Shown here: piece by piece, positions 48,478 to 60,735 of the stretch
Position numbering within the stretch: the stretch's first letter is position 1
Layout: every line of letters begins with the position of its first letter
NCBI GenBank assembly: GCA_003586115.2
Contig: QVOM02000029.1
Span: forward strand, 28,676,225 to 28,740,224
DNA: 64,000 bases
DNA from: Salvator merianae
Lineage: Eukaryota; Chordata; Lepidosauria; Squamata; Teiidae
Direction of reading: 5' to 3'
The notes under the pieces: model-generated
Seen by the model: only the letters and a program-made list of their open reading frames with translations
What the model was told of the DNA's origin: nothing
Databases searched by the model: none
Translations under genes and position numbers: made by a program

Positions 48478-48620
48478 TTATCTGAATACAGGATAGTCCA
48501 ATCAAGGCAGGATAGTCCAGAAAAAAACAAAACAAAACAGAAATGCATTTGGCAGTGTGATCCCTCAGAACAGAAAATGGCCTGAAGTTGGATTAAACAT
48601 AAAGTGTGACCACAGCCCAG
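48478..48620 (+). mobile_element. Dispersed DNA-element fragment, copy 2
   Basis: Second copy of 15535-15680: AGGATAGTCC (here twice), AACAGAAATGCATTTGGCAG, GGATTAAACATAAAGTGTGA and CCACAGCC. Left end not resolved. Confidence 0.5.
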
Positions 48621-48629
48621 GTCTTAGAT

Positions 48630-50235
48630 GGCACCAACCCTTTCCTTCTCCTGCCTAATATTGCTAAGCCATTCACTGCCTGGCAAAGCTATGCCAGCAG
48701 CTGTTTGAGGATGCAATGGTAGTGGAGAAGTGTTTTTTGCCCAGATTTCAAAACTCCCTGGGGGCAAACCAACTTTACCCCTGCAGAGGGGTGCTGCCAC
48801 AGTCAGTCCAGATTTTACCAGCAGATGATTCAACTATGGCAATGAACTTATCACCATCCTTCCACCGCCAATGGGCTTATCACCAGGACAACACTATCCC
48901 ACTCAAAGACAAAGTCAAGAGTATGTCTAGCTATATGTGTTGGGGCTCTTATGCATGGAGCCAATCCCATGCTTGCCATGGAGACTATGAAAACCTGGAC
49001 TGGACCACGGGAGGACTCCTTGGTATGAATGTTGGTATCCCTCAACACTACCATGTAGAAAGCTTCCAATACTATAACTTAAATTTCCCCAGACAGCTTA
49101 GAAAGAGAGACTGCTGGGCAGTGAGATGGTGGTGGTAGCACACAGGCAGCATCCGTATTCTGCCCTTCATACCCAACCTTGTACTCTGTTCATGGGCAAC
49201 TGGCTGACCCTTATGGGAACAGGTTGCTGGACTGGGTGGAGCACTGCAACAAGGCATTTGTGATTCTATGTGAACAAATTCCATTGTTCTATTTCCTATA
49301 TTTTGGAGTCCAGAATATGAAAAAGCTGGCTTCCAAAAAAGCATAGTTATTTTCAGAGGCATTAAGCTCAAACAGTTTAACAGAAACAGTACAATTCCAG
49401 TTCTTAAAAACAGATACTGAAGGCACGCTTGATTACAGATTTACATGGATCTGTTCCCTAACCTATAATAACATTGAAGGCCAATACTGTTGAATATTTT
49501 TGAACAAATCTTTGAACAATATTGTTGAACAAATCTTTGTTACCATTTGACAAAACTGCACAGCTATAAAACAGCCAAAAAATGAAGCAGATAATCATTT
49601 TCCTCATTATTCAAGTTTTTCAAAATGTCAACAAGGCATTGGAAACTGCCAGCAGATTGAAAAAGTTTTTTATTACATACCTAAGTGGTACAGTAGTTAC
49701 ATATATTCACATTCCATCAACAAAATATTGACCATGCACCTTTGACATCTTACATCGACAACAATGAATTATTTGCTGGTGTTTTTCTCAGCACTGAGGA
49801 AGGATGCATGTATTATTTTATGCAAATTAGAATTGCTGTTTGAAAAATCTCTCTAGCATACTAATTAGCTTCATTGGACTTTTGGCTGCTGCTTATTGGT
49901 GCTTCAGCACATATTGGGCCAATTAGCAGCAATATTTGCAAAATGGTAGCTATCACAGATGTTAAATATTTGATGCCCCACTCTTGTGTGACTCCCTTGA
50001 ATAATACAGAATGCTAAATACCAATATAAAGCTGTAAACAGTTTTGCAGAATAGAAAATAACAGGAACAAAAAGAAGCCATCGATGCAGTTTGTACTGTT
50101 TGCTCAGAACATTTTAGGGAGATTTTTCCCTAAAGGTTATGAGACTGCTTTTCTTTTTAAGAAGTTAGTAAGCTTGCCCAGTAACAGGACTCAATAAGTT
50201 CAGCTGAAATCTCTCTCTACCCAAATAAATGTACT
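48630..50235. other. No gene recognised
   Basis: Contains a 140-codon plus-strand frame at 48716-49138 without any recognised domain or splice context. Otherwise unique-looking. Confidence 0.45.
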
Positions 50236-50238
50236 TAA

Positions 50239-50800
50239 GGACCTTTCTGCACTTACTGTTACAGCAGTAAATCAGGGAGAAAGCTGAATCTCTCTCTTCT
50301 GAATTCTGGTGCGGTGGACTAGAGAGGCCCCACCCCTGCTAGCATGCTGTGTCTACATTTGATGCAGTGTAGGCTGCTCTAGGTGGTCCAAAATGGCTCC
50401 CTAGACCAGGACAACAATGGTTCTATTTTAACAGGTCCACTGCTGTCTCCTCATGAGTAAACCAGCCCAGGGAAGTGTGTGGTAGGACACATGGCCTCCA
50501 TGAGCTGGTTTAGCAGGGAGACTAATTTCAGCAGCACACAAAATTGTGCTGTTAAAATGAATTCCTGGTTGCCAGAGACCTCACAGCAGGCTTTGAAGCC
50601 CAAGCACGCTTTGAAATGGCACAGTGAGGTGGTAGTGGTGGCAGGTTTTTGGTGCTGTGCTACACAGCATGGGGCCCCTCCCAAAAGGGCTGTCCAATTG
50701 TGGATGGCCTTTTTCTGGGACAGTGGGGCCACTCCTGTAGGAGCTGACCCACCTGCAATGCTCCAGCCACTGCAAGTGCAAGACTGTAATGGTAGAATCA
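50239..50800 (+). mobile_element. Family C-type transposon, left end preserved
   Basis: Begins GGACCTTTCTGCACTTACTG, the shared terminus. TCTGGTGCGGTGGACTAGAG and GCTGCTCTAGGTGGTCCAAA parallel 53590-53680 loosely. The right boundary is uncertain; the 161-codon frame across 50479-50964 runs through and beyond it and is judged non-genic. Confidence 0.5.
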
Positions 50801-50809
50801 CAGATCTAG

Positions 50810-51810
50810 GAGGCTCTATTTCATCAAACTCTTGTAGTCTGAGAATTTGTCCAAATGGTTATACTCCTCGACCTGATTTTGGATTGATTCCTACGTATTT
50901 TGGAGGAAACGTCACAAAATATATTCGAAATAAATATAGTAAAGGGAAATTCTGCATTATATAGTTCAATGGATTTTTCTTTAAGGGTATTTCAGGGAAT
51001 GGTAAAGATACGGAAGGCAGAGAGATACGGAGAGAGAAAATAAAGTGATAATAAGTTAGAACAAGTGTAGGGATTGACACATAAAATTTATTACATTTGG
51101 GAAAAGTGGTAAAGGTGTTTATTTTAATATTTTGAACAACCTAAGAACAAGAAACTGTGTGTCCAGTTTTTATGCACGCTGAATGCCACAAACAATGTGA
51201 GCACCACAAAAACAGAATGCTTAGCATTTTGCTTCCCTACTGTTGCCAAGGAAACTACTTGCTCTATCCACAGGTTGCAAAGTTGGCTACACTTGGCTTA
51301 TCACTCACAAACAGGTAGAAAAGAGATTAGACAACAGAGCATTTCTCTTCTTCTCCAAATTGGGTGAACCTACATTCTATAGAAATAATTTTAAAACCTA
51401 TCTATGAAATAGATAGTGGTTTCACAAAGAATTTATAAGCCTGCTGGCTTATTTGGTTATATTAATTAGAGGAGGGGATATCTAAGTATGGTATTTGTTT
51501 TAGTGGATATGGCAAAACTAAAACAAAGCAAACCCTGGAAGTTACAGATGGTATAGACTGGGCCAGAAATACAACCAAGCAAGCAACAGGATGAAGAATA
51601 ATGATTCAGAGATGGGAGATGTGACCAAGTAATACTGCTACTAATAAAATAAAAAAGTTTATTATCCCATTAGTTCCAAATAACATTCAAGTTCCAAGCA
51701 CCTACCTGAATTAAGAACATCTTCAGTTTGCTTCTGATGTTAACAGTGTAACAAACAAACACAGGGACCTGGGGAATGACTTTAAAAGTTAGGGCAGAAC
51801 ACAGAGAAGT
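50810..51810. other. No recognised feature
   Basis: AT-rich unique-looking sequence. Confidence 0.45.
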
Positions 51811-51814
51811 CATT

Positions 51815-52242
51815 GGGCCTGTTCACACTTCATACTAGTGAGGTTTGGGATGGTCACTAGTGACGTGCATCCACCACATGGAGGCCCTTAACAATTGGAG
51901 CAGACTACAGCTGCTCCCAATTGCTACTTGCTGTGAGCTGTACTGAGAGAAGCTGGACTTCTCCCAGTACACTGTGTTCACACCCTCTTCTGGATGTAAA
52001 CACCAAGCGGCATGGCACAACGCAACTGCGGCTGCACAGTTACATGGTGCAGCTGCGCAGTCATGATGTATTCCTGGCTGCCATGGCAGCAGCTGGAAGT
52101 TTCCCCAGCCACTGTCATGGTGTAGGCTGCCAGCATTTGCACTGCAAATGCTGGTAGCCTGCTGCCAGCCTGTTCAAAGGCCTTGCAGTGCGAATGGCTT
52201 TTGCTCTGTGAGGTCTGTTCCACTGTAGAACAGGATAAGGCC
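51815..52242 (+). mobile_element. Family B transposon, copy B4
   Basis: GGGCCTGTTCACACTTCATA, ACTAGTGAGGTTTGGGATGG, TCACTAGTGACGTGCATCCA, GAAGCTGGACTTCTCCC, CCTCTTCTGGATGTAAAC and TGAGGTCTGTTCC. Only the left arm of the hairpin remains (CCACTGTAGAACAGGATAAG, related to B3), so the right terminus is truncated. Confidence 0.75.
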
Positions 52243-52249
52243 CCTTTTC

Positions 52250-53305
52250 TTTAGTTAGTATCCCACAAAGCCCCTAAGGGATGTTCCACTCACAGGACAC
52301 TCAAGGTATGGTACAGTCAACATTAGGAGAGGCGATCTTTTAAGTTCTTGTTTTCTAAGCCATTTGGACTATTCACAAGTGCCAACATCTTGAAATGGAT
52401 CAGGGAGCTCCCTCGCAGCAGCCCAATACTTATGAGTCAAGTATGGTAACAGATGGACCCACCTCATGGCCCTGTCCAACAGCTGTGTTTTGCACCAGCT
52501 GCAGCTCCTAGAGCATTTTCCATTCACAGCATTTGCGTGTGTGATGTAAATGCCACCAAGCCTATATCCAGCCTGCTATAAATGGCACAAAATACACAGA
52601 GAGCTAAGCTGCAATCTCAAATCCAGTTTGAATTTGGATGGCTGTATAATGATGTCCACTTTAATTATTCCTCTCATTTGCTCAGTGTGAACCTGTTTGA
52701 ATAAGCAGCTAATTATCAGATAAATATTGACTCTTAACCACAAATTAATGCCACCCAGAATGAAGGAAATCCAGTTGAGGCAACCAGGCGGGGTGGGGCA
52801 GGAGGGGGGGGATAATGAACAAAAAAGCCAGCCAACTCAAACTAGGTGTTAATGCAATTTCTTAATCCATTTATCATGGTAACGATTAGCCATGTTGCTT
52901 GATCTTAAAGCACTGATTGCCTTTGGCAGAGAACAACGTACAAACAAGGTCAGAAGAAGGTAAACCCTTAGTACCCTGTAAGTCTGGAGTTGACCTAGCT
53001 AAATCAGTAAGTCATTGTCACTTTTAAAAAGGGCACAGGCTACTTATAGAGCCCACCATAAACTAAAAGCGAGCTTTAATGAAGACGTTACTTAGTTGGG
53101 CAGCAAAATGTCTGCTAATGGAAAGCCAGGCTCAGGTAACTCTGAGAAGTCAGCAAACAATAAAATCTTAGATTTCAATTCTCAGGAATCCAGGCTCAGC
53201 TTGTTTCCTAAACCACTGTGCAACTTCAATTGTCTTACATGTCTAACTGAACTGCAAACCCATCTTGTTCTTACTTCAGTCAGCTGCCAGAGCTGCCTTT
53301 GAAGA
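52250..53305. other. No recognised feature
   Basis: Unique-looking intronic sequence with a short G run near 52800-52812. Confidence 0.45.
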
Positions 53306-53310
53306 ACCCT

Positions 53311-53425
53311 TGCAACCCGTAGCTCAGTGGTAGACAGATGCCTGGAAAGCAAAGAGTCATGGGTTTAATCCCCAGTACCTCCTGGAACCAAGTGGGTATT
53401 TTTGCTAAGGCAACTGTGTGAAGGC
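53311..53425 (+). mobile_element. tRNA-derived SINE head
   Basis: CCCGTAGCTCAGTGGTAGAC (A box) and GGGTTTAATCCCC (B box) with spacing like a tRNA, joined by GCCTGGAAAGCA, shared with 11478 and 36288. Only about 115 bp remain. It is not an intact tRNA gene: the cloverleaf is incomplete after the B box. Confidence 0.72.
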
Positions 53426-53559
53426 ACCTATGCAGTCAACTAAAGATTCTGTTATATTAAAGCTACTCTTCACCCACAACTACAATCCTCATCATTGTCT
53501 TGCAGAGAATGTAATATGTGGCAGAGACTTAGACTCTTTATGCATGGGACACTGTCCTA

Positions 53560-54010
53560 TGATAGGAAGGGGTCCAGAGGCCTCCCTTCTGCACCCTGGT
53601 GCAGTTTAAGGGAGGCCCATCTCCCTCCTAATATGATCTATCCACACAGGACAGAGCACAGACCAGACTAGGGCACCCAAAATGGCATTCTACTCCAGTT
53701 CACTGGTTGTCATCCATTTTGAGCGCACTAGGGGGCAGTATACCAGAACATGTCCAGTATACCACCGGGGACCTATTCTGATGGCACAACAAGGCATGCT
53801 GCCAAAATGGCCCCCACAGGAGCTTTCCTTCCTGGCCTTTGGAGCATTCAGAGACCCCCTCATACTGACTTCGAAGCTGGTGCAACCTTCAGAGCCAGCA
53901 AGGAGACTTGCACAGAACAGGCTATCCCAATGCAGACAACCTTGTTCTGTGCCAGGAGCAATCCAGTCCAGGTTGGAAAGCAGCTTAGAGGTGGTAGCAT
54001 GCACATGTTA
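53560..54010 (+). mobile_element. Family C transposon, copy without insertion
   Basis: TGGTGCAGTTTAAGGGAGGC through ATGGCACAACAAGGCATGCT and AATGGCCCCCACAGGAG matches the two halves of 18095-19046 across the point where B1 sits. Near the right end GCACAGAACAGGC (53911) and CCTTGTTCTGTGC (53939) can fold. Termini are eroded. Confidence 0.62.
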
Positions 54011-54014
54011 GTTC

Positions 54015-54540
54015 ATTAATCCAAATTAAAGTCTAGAAAATCCACTTCCAAAGTGGATTAGAGATGGGATGGGAACACTAGTGTCTATATGCTAACACCT
54101 CTATGCCGCTTTTGAGCAGATTTTTTTTTTTAATGCGTGTGGATGCATCTACAGAAGAGTGAGTTGTGCAGTGGGGAAACCTTTTACAAAAAAATGTTAC
54201 AGTGAATGATGATAAGAGCAAATAGTTTTGGAGGCAAACTGGAGACATAATTAGCCCAAAGAAACCCTAGCTAAAGGAGATAGATTCTCAGATAATTTAA
54301 GTTCAGCAGTTTTATCTGTAGAAAGTGAGGGATTTAAGAATCATGCCTTATGTCATAACTTCAACATTTAGAAATCAAAATATTTTAATTTCAGAAATTA
54401 AAACTTGATCGTTTTACTTTTTCTGTTTATACTTTCAGTACTCCATTAAGTCTTTTGCCGAAGATCAGCCAAGATCAAGCCTCTCTTCTTAGCAAATTGT
54501 ATGGAAATGCCATGTGCACACAAGGTTCATCATAAACAAA
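54015..54540. other. No recognised feature
   Basis: Unique-looking sequence. Confidence 0.45.
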
Positions 54541-54544
54541 TGCC

Positions 54545-54790
54545 TGCTCGATCAGACCAGGAACCTATTTAGTCCAGAAAGTGGGAAGACACTCTGATAT
54601 GGAAGCTCACAAACAGGACATGAACACAACAGCTGGTCCTGCTCACAGTCTCCAGCCACCATACTGCCAACAGGGGTAATGCCCATTAATAGACCTGACT
54701 TCCACGAAGTTGTCCAAGCTTTTTTTTTTCCTCAAGCCATCCAAACTGGTGGTCAACAGCACATATAGCGAATTTAACCAAGCCCTGTGT
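54545..54790 (+). repeat. Sauropsid interspersed repeat
   Basis: GCTCGATCAGACCAGGAACC, ATTTAGTCCAG, CAGTCTCCAGCCACCATAC, CCATTAATAGACCTGACTTC, then CATCCAAACTGGTGGTCAAC: the order of a common reptile repeat ('atcagaccag', 'tagtccag', 'gatagacct', 'cca(t)cac'). Family name not assigned. Confidence 0.55.
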
Positions 54791-54799
54791 GGAAACCCC

Positions 54800-55885
54800 C
54801 CCTCATTTTTTCTTTTTTTTCTTTAAAAAAATTTAATTGAACATTACAAATAAATATTTTTATCTCTGTAAAGAGAAGAAGTATACTGAAAAGGATGAAA
54901 TAAATAAATTACTACCGTCTTTCCTAATAGCAAGGATGAATGCTATTGATACAGTAAACAACGACAGCCAATATCTTCAAAGGATTTTGTTTTCATCCTT
55001 TTTGGAAATTTCACTTTCCTATGGTGGTAAATATCAGTAGTTTAAGACTGAGGTGCTCAGATGCTAAAAGTCTCTGAGCAGAGTTTTCCATTTGCAGGCA
55101 TTCTACTTCCTGTTTTCCTTTTTCCCTGAAGTTGTTCCCCACCCAGATAGCGCAGTATCTCTGACAACCCTGCACAATTTCCATTTTCTTCTCATTAGCT
55201 GGCATGCTTCCTGCAGCACCTATACAAAACAGTGTATAAGCCCATTGTCACAAGCAATAGAATGTGCAAAGCAAAGTAAAAACACAAATAAAGTGTGCTG
55301 TGTACGCGCGCGTGTGTGTGTGTATGCACATGTGAGTAAAAATCTTCCTACATCAGGGAACTGTTCAAGGGTTTTTTGTTTTGTTTTGTTATGTTTTTTC
55401 TTGCCAGCAAAGATTTAAGATAGAATGTCACATTTCAGTTTAATGCAGCCTCGTGAGAACTCCTACGTATTAGACGGAGATCATTAAGTAGCTGGATGAG
55501 TCTGCTTGCAGACATTTTAAATGTAAGGAATCACATAATTATAAAGTTTAGCAATTTACGTATAACAAATCACTTTTGTTGCAATCATATGCCTCCATCT
55601 GTTAGAAAAAATGAATCCAGCTCTTTCGTCAACTAACAGCCTTCATTTCTATGCTTTAAAGAAAAAGAGGCAGAACTATTGGAATAAGTAGGCTTTGGTA
55701 GCATCACACATGTGGGAAATTACAATGTATTTTTTGGAGCCAAACACAGGAAACCTTTCGTTTTAAAATGCCTTTCATTGTCATTCACCCAGCCAATATG
55801 TTAACAGATTCAAGAAAAGCATTCAAGCTTCTGATTCCTAGAAAAAACATCCAAAATTAATTTAATCATCTACCAGGGAGCTACT
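54800..55885. other. No gene recognised
   Basis: Unique-looking intronic sequence apart from the alternating tract at 55299-55334. Confidence 0.45.
55299..55334. repeat. 36-bp strictly alternating purine-pyrimidine tract
   Basis: TGTGTACGCGCGCGTGTGTG continuing through TATGCACATGTG, with no break in alternation. The CG core makes it a good candidate for Z-DNA. Confidence 0.9.
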
Positions 55886-55889
55886 CAAT

Positions 55890-56069
55890 GGCCCTTTCTG
55901 CACTTGGCCTTATTGTGGATTATATCTCAGAATAGGGACCTGCTATCCACATGCTAGTGCAAACTATGAAAGGTCGTGCCCAGGGCCTACTATAGTCTGC
56001 ACTAGCATGCAGATGGCAGGTCCCTATTCTGAGAAATAATCTGGAATAAGTCCAAGTGCAGAAAGGGCC
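55890..56069. mobile_element. Family A palindromic MITE, copy A2 (180 bp)
   Basis: GGCCCTTTCTGCACTTGGCC at one end, AGTCCAAGTGCAGAAAGGGCC at the other (19 of 20 terminal bases compatible). The arms pair along most of the element. AAT flanks both ends (55887-55889, 56070-56072). Confidence 0.92.
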
Positions 56070-56127
56070 AATATTCGGTCACCGGTGAATCTGTCTAGTT
56101 GGAATGGTTCTGATCAAATATTCTCCA

Positions 56128-56163
56128 ATATAATCTGGAATAAGGCTCAGCGCAGAAAGGGCC
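56128..56163. mobile_element. Family A right-end fragment
   Basis: TATAATCTGGAATAAGGCTC then AGCGCAGAAAGGGCC: the last 36 bases of family A only, 60 bp from A2. Confidence 0.65.
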
Positions 56164-56636
56164 TTTCTGCGTGGACTCTTAATCTATATTAAACTAATTT
56201 CTACTTCATTTCTACTTCATTTCTACTAATGCTCAGATCTATGAGAACACATCCCCGCCCCACCGGTCCGCTCTGTCTATCTCTGATAGAGCCGGTACAT
56301 TGGGTCTACCACAGGGACCAGTGGCCCTGATCCAAAACAGAGGAGGCATGCAGAAGGCATGGCTCCATTTTGGGAGTACCGGGGGGTGTCTTTCAGAGGT
56401 GTGCTATAGCACACTACTGAAAAGCACCCCCAAGAGTCCCCAAGCCTTCGGAAGCATGGTGGTGCATCATGAAGCTCACCTGGGCATCACAGCCGCAATA
56501 TGGGGTGACTCAGATCAGTGCTGTTGGCAGAGACAGTGCAGATCCCATCCACGCCTTCCAGTGATCTGGATCAGTGGGCCAGGCTAATCCAGACCCACCG
56601 ACCCGGATCACTGACAGGTAAGTGCAGAAAGGGTCT
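56153..56636. mobile_element. Possible further transposon with shared terminus
   Basis: Runs from GGCCTTTCTGCGTGGACT-like sequence at 56160 to GGTAAGTGCAGAAAGGGTC at 56618-56636. The interior is GC-rich with short inverted pieces (GATCTGGATCAGTGGGCC / GGCCCTGATCC). CTTAATCT occurs both near 56177 and at 56636-56643. Boundaries and family unsettled. Confidence 0.45.
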
Positions 56637-56644
56637 TAATCTCT

Positions 56645-57425
56645 GAAGCTTCTCGGCCCACTTTCCAGCAAGAAACACCATGAGAAGTGAGTGCAATGTC
56701 ATTATGACTCATCAGTCCATGTCACACCTTTTTTCCCCCTGCCTCTTCCCCGAAATTGTTTTTCAGTACTTAATCTCTTGCATTAAAAGTGACAGATGTT
56801 TAGATCATAAAAAAATAGAAATTTAGAACAATAAAGGCAGCTAAAGGATATTGGGCAGTGGAGGAGGAGGAAGAGAAACAACATCTACTTCTGCGGCTGG
56901 GGGTATCTGATGAGAGTGGCGGAAAGGAAAATTGACTCTTATTACATAACAATGGCCTATGTTCATCACATAATAATGGCAAAATAAGGCTCCTGTTGAT
57001 AAGCAATTTTGTCACACAGTGCCAATCAAACTCCTAGTTTCAAACAAAAAATTACTTTTGCCTCCCATGATTGCTCTGCGCAGAAGCTGGAACCTAATTC
57101 CCAGGAAAGTCTATGGATGCACCTCAGGACATCTCAACTTCAATACAGTGTTTCTAAAGCAATAACAGATTCTCAGCTGGTAATGAAATTGCCCCTTTCA
57201 TTTATTACCCAAGCAGATTTCTTTCAAAGCTTCCATGACCTTAGAAAAAATAAGCAGTTTCTTCTATAAACAAACAAACAAACAAACAAAAAACCTAGGA
57301 GATTTAGAATGTCTTAAACATTGCCATTTGTTACCCCAACTAAATTTGGGGGTGGGGGATGGTCTGTTGTTGTTTTGCTTGACATTGTGAACTTCTTGGG
57401 GGGCTAAGATGGAAAGTGATATAAA
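56645..57425. other. No recognised feature
   Basis: Unique-looking; an (AAAC)n run at about 57269-57291. Confidence 0.45.
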
Positions 57426-57429
57426 CATA

Positions 57430-57942
57430 GGGCCTGTTTGCACTTATGACAGTATAATGTTCCAGTTAGCAGGGTGTGGGCCAGCCAGGATCAGGTACAG
57501 TGAGGAGTGTTCGCACTTGTCAGTACTGGAACAGTTCACAAGCTGACCAGCAGGGGGAGCAGTGAGAATGGGAATGCATTAGGTTAGGTAGCTGGGTCTG
57601 GACCTAGAGGAGTTGGGTCTGGATTTGGGTCCAAAACGGCTGCCAGTGTCTGGACCTCAAAGTCCAAACCTGGGTCCGAACTGTCTGAGGCCTCCTGTGC
57701 AGCCATACAGTCCCCGCCACCAATTCACACAAGGAAGTGGTGTGTATGCACCTTTCCTGATCCGCACCTGATCACACAAGTCAGCTTGGAAACTACAATT
57801 TAGTTGACCACAGCTGTAGGCTTCAGGTGAGCATCGGGTGGGCTTTGGTAGATTTCAAGTCAGCTGGGGCTGTTTGTAGGTACAAATGCCCCATTCCACC
57901 GAGTATCCTGGCATGTTCCTCTCACTAAGTGCGAACAGGCCA
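57430..57942. mobile_element. Family D non-autonomous DNA transposon, copy D1 (513 bp)
   Basis: GGGCCTGTTTGCACTTATGA and CTAAGTGCGAACAGGCCA are inverted ends. The interior matches D2 in order: GTGTTCGCACTTGTCAGTAC, TTAGTTGACCACAGCTG, GGTGGGCTTTGGTAGATTT and GCTGGGGCTGTTTG. ATA flanks both ends (57427-57429, 57943-57945). No ORF of note. Confidence 0.88.
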
Positions 57943-58184
57943 ATAATTTAAATAGGTTGATAATAGGTTGATTCCTTTAAGTTGCTGAAATCAGCATTTT
58001 CATGGCAGTTTTCCAGTAAGTTGCAAGGAGAATGAATCTTGGAAAAGGGTTATCCCCAATCCCCAAATGCTATGGGCAGGAGGAGACTGCATGACTGTCC
58101 TCTCATGCTGTGTTAGATACAGATATACAGAAATCAGTTCAACCAAAAAACAAGTGGGTGAGGGAGCAGTCTTAACTGCTGTTT

Positions 58185-58278
58185 TTAGTGTGTTTTCATG
58201 CTTTGTAAACCACTTCGGATTTTTTTAAACTAGAAAGGTATAAAAATGTCTTAAAAAATAATAAATAAATAAGGAGAC
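58185..58278 (+). mobile_element. L2-type 3' tail
   Basis: TTTGTAAACCACTTCGGATT then GGTATAAAAATGTC and AATAATAAATAAATAAG. No coding part. Confidence 0.6.
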
Positions 58279-58284
58279 ATGGCC

Positions 58285-59300
58285 AAGTCGAGTCATAAAC
58301 TACTGCCAACTTAAAACAGGATGACCCACAACATGACTTCCATGGGAACCAAAGCCCCTTCTAGGTCTAGCAGCTTTCAGACAGGGATTCCCCACATCTT
58401 AATTTGATTTGGCCTACCTTTTGGCACATGATGGGCGTCCTGAAATCAGGAGGGCAGATATCATATAAGCTTCCCTCTATGTCATGTCATTGTAGCCATT
58501 TCTCGTTACCTCTTCTCTGCTACTACTAGGAACTGAATCACTGTAGCCCATGGAAGTTTAAAAGTAACTGCAGCCATGAACTTGAATTCCAAGCTCTCCA
58601 ACCAGCAGTGAAGTTCAACCACTTTGAAGTAAGTTAGAAACTTGCTAAATTATTTTTCTGTGTGCCTAAATAAGCTGAAATTTGAGTGATAATTGATTTC
58701 AAATCAGTATCTAGAAAGCTCCAGAGATGTCTTCATCCTGGGATTGCATAAAGTTTTGGGCAAAAGAAATCACTCATGGGCCTGTACAGTCTATGTTGTT
58801 CTATCTCAAATGAGGAGGAGGAGGAGGAGATATTTTCCACCCCATTCTTTGTAGGTTTGAGGACTGAGAGGGGAAAAGAAATTCACTTGGAGAATTAGCA
58901 AGCAATCTGTTTCTAAAAACAGAGCTATGAACTAAAATGGGTAATAACTAGAATACAGTTATTATACAAAAAATATTTTGCCAATGACTTTTATTCTTTT
59001 GAACAAATTAAGAGTGGTACCCAATAGCAACTGTTCAAAGGTGAAAAGTAATTGGACACCAAAATCAGAAAAGGGAAGAGGGGGAGTTTCCTTCCCCCAT
59101 CGGCTGTAGAGCCCATACTTCCTCTGTATTTGTTGCTGAGTATTGACAGACCCTCTGAAGCAAGTTTAACGGGCATGTTAGTTCAGAGGAAAAGACAACC
59201 CATGAAAATGGCTTTTCAACTGGAATCTACACAGGGAGGTGGCAGAACACTTTAAGAGTTCCATCTCTCCACTTTTGTGTTACAAATAACACTATATAGC
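58285..59300. other. No recognised feature
   Basis: Unique-looking; short (GAG)n run at about 58813-58828. Confidence 0.45.
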
Positions 59301-59501
59301 ACTAGTGGCTGTAGCTCAGTAATAGAGCAAACTGCCTAGAAACCAGCGGGTTGCCAGTTCTATCCCCAGCCTCTCTACAGAAATAGGCAATGACAAACCA
59401 CTTCTATATCTCTGTCAAGAAAATTGCATGGAGCTGCCCATGGAGCTCCCCATGCAGTCAACCAGGCCACGATTCAGTGGTACCCAACAACAACAACAAC
59501 A
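59301..59501 (+). mobile_element. tRNA-derived SINE with (AAC)n tail
   Basis: GGCTGTAGCTCAGTAATAGA (A box), TTGCCAGTTCTATCCCC (B box), body GACAAACCACTTCTATATCT and GTCAAGAAAATTGCATGGAG, then TACCCAACAACAACAACAAC. It aligns end to end with 11478-11685, so the two define one family. Confidence 0.82.
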
Positions 59502-59504
59502 CTA

Positions 59505-60645
59505 CTCTTAATACAGTGGTGTGCTGGCCCTGCTTGTTGTGCTGAAAGTCAGAGATACCCCAGCTTTGATCATGACAGGCAGAGGGGGGGCTGCCCCCCT
59601 TATGATCACAGCAAGGGTATTTCCACCTTCAATCATGGCAGTCATTCCCTGTGTTTGAACACAGGGAACTCTGCAGAAGGAAGGGGACTAGTATGCTTTC
59701 TTATCTATAACTTGGAAGAAGAAGATAAAAAAATTATCAAACAACTTCAATATTAAAGAAATACGTTTGACTAAAACTAACAGTGAGCATCTTTCTTTTT
59801 TTTAAAAAAAAATCAACAATTACAACAGTGCAATCTAAGCAGAAAATAAATAGGATGAATAATTAATCTGGCTACCAATTGACCTGCAGATCAGAATCGG
59901 CAGGGCACCAGGGTCAGGGGGAGCTAGAAACTTCCTTTAGATCTCACCAAACCATATGTTGGGCTGTAATTTCACATTGCCTCTGGTCATCTGCCTGAGT
60001 TTGCTGACCATTCTCACTGCTTCTCAAAGACACTCCTAACTATCTTATGGTAACATCCTTCATGAGAACATACTCAGTGTCAGAGTAAAACGAAAGCTCC
60101 TGATTTAATTCACGCCATCTTGTCTTAAGGTCATTTGAAATGGTGTAAATGTTCCTAGAATGAGTTTGTAAGTTAATATATCAACAAACTAGCTTCAATT
60201 ACCCCGGGATGTTTATGTTATGCATAGTCTTCGAATTTAGCCTTCAGAAATTGATGACACAATAGTTTAGAAAAGATCATCTTGGTCTCTTTCGTCTAGA
60301 AGCAAGAAACAGGAACTTAAAGTACACAATAAATGGCTTTATAAAAAAAAAAAAAACTATCCTGAGAAATGCCTTTGTCTGCCTAACCTGGCTGCTAATC
60401 AGCACATAAATTGAGGATATAAAAACATTTCTTGCCTTTGTGCAGATTTCCACAGATTGGCCACCCTGCTTCTCTGTGGATTTCAATGGACAAGTCTGTA
60501 CTCAGATAAATTCTGTTAGCCTACCAAGCTTTCCACTCTCATCTTTTCTTCAGAGCCCTTTTGGCTCTACAACTTCAACGCAGGAGAAAATAGCCTCCAC
60601 TGAGCAACAAAACTCTGATGGCTCTGAACAACCCAATCAATGAAT
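59505..60645. other. No recognised feature
   Basis: Unique-looking intronic sequence leading up to the exon's downstream side. Confidence 0.45.
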
Positions 60646-60650
60646 ATATC

Positions 60651-60735
60651 CCCCTTTCTGCACTGGGACTTATTCCAGCATATATCCCAAAATAGAGGCC
60701 TGCTGTCCACATGCTAGTGCAGACTACAGTAGAGA
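60651..60735. mobile_element. Family A left half only (85 bp)
   Basis: CCCTTTCTGCACTGGGACTT, then CCACATGCTAGTGCAGACTA. It stops close to the palindrome centre, so one arm is lost. It ends about 21 bases into the intron from the OXR1 donor. Confidence 0.85.

Noticed and set aside
48716..49138. 140-codon plus-strand frame as a protein gene
   Set aside because: No domain or family resemblance, no splice or promoter context. Chance frames of this size are expected in 64 kb.
50479..50964. 161-codon plus-strand frame as a gene
   Set aside because: Its first two thirds lie in a transposon-like block with the shared terminus and the rest in AT-rich sequence; composition changes mid-frame.
53311..53425. 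Functional tRNA gene
   Set aside because: A and B boxes are present but the 3' half does not complete a cloverleaf, and the same head recurs in SINEs nearby.
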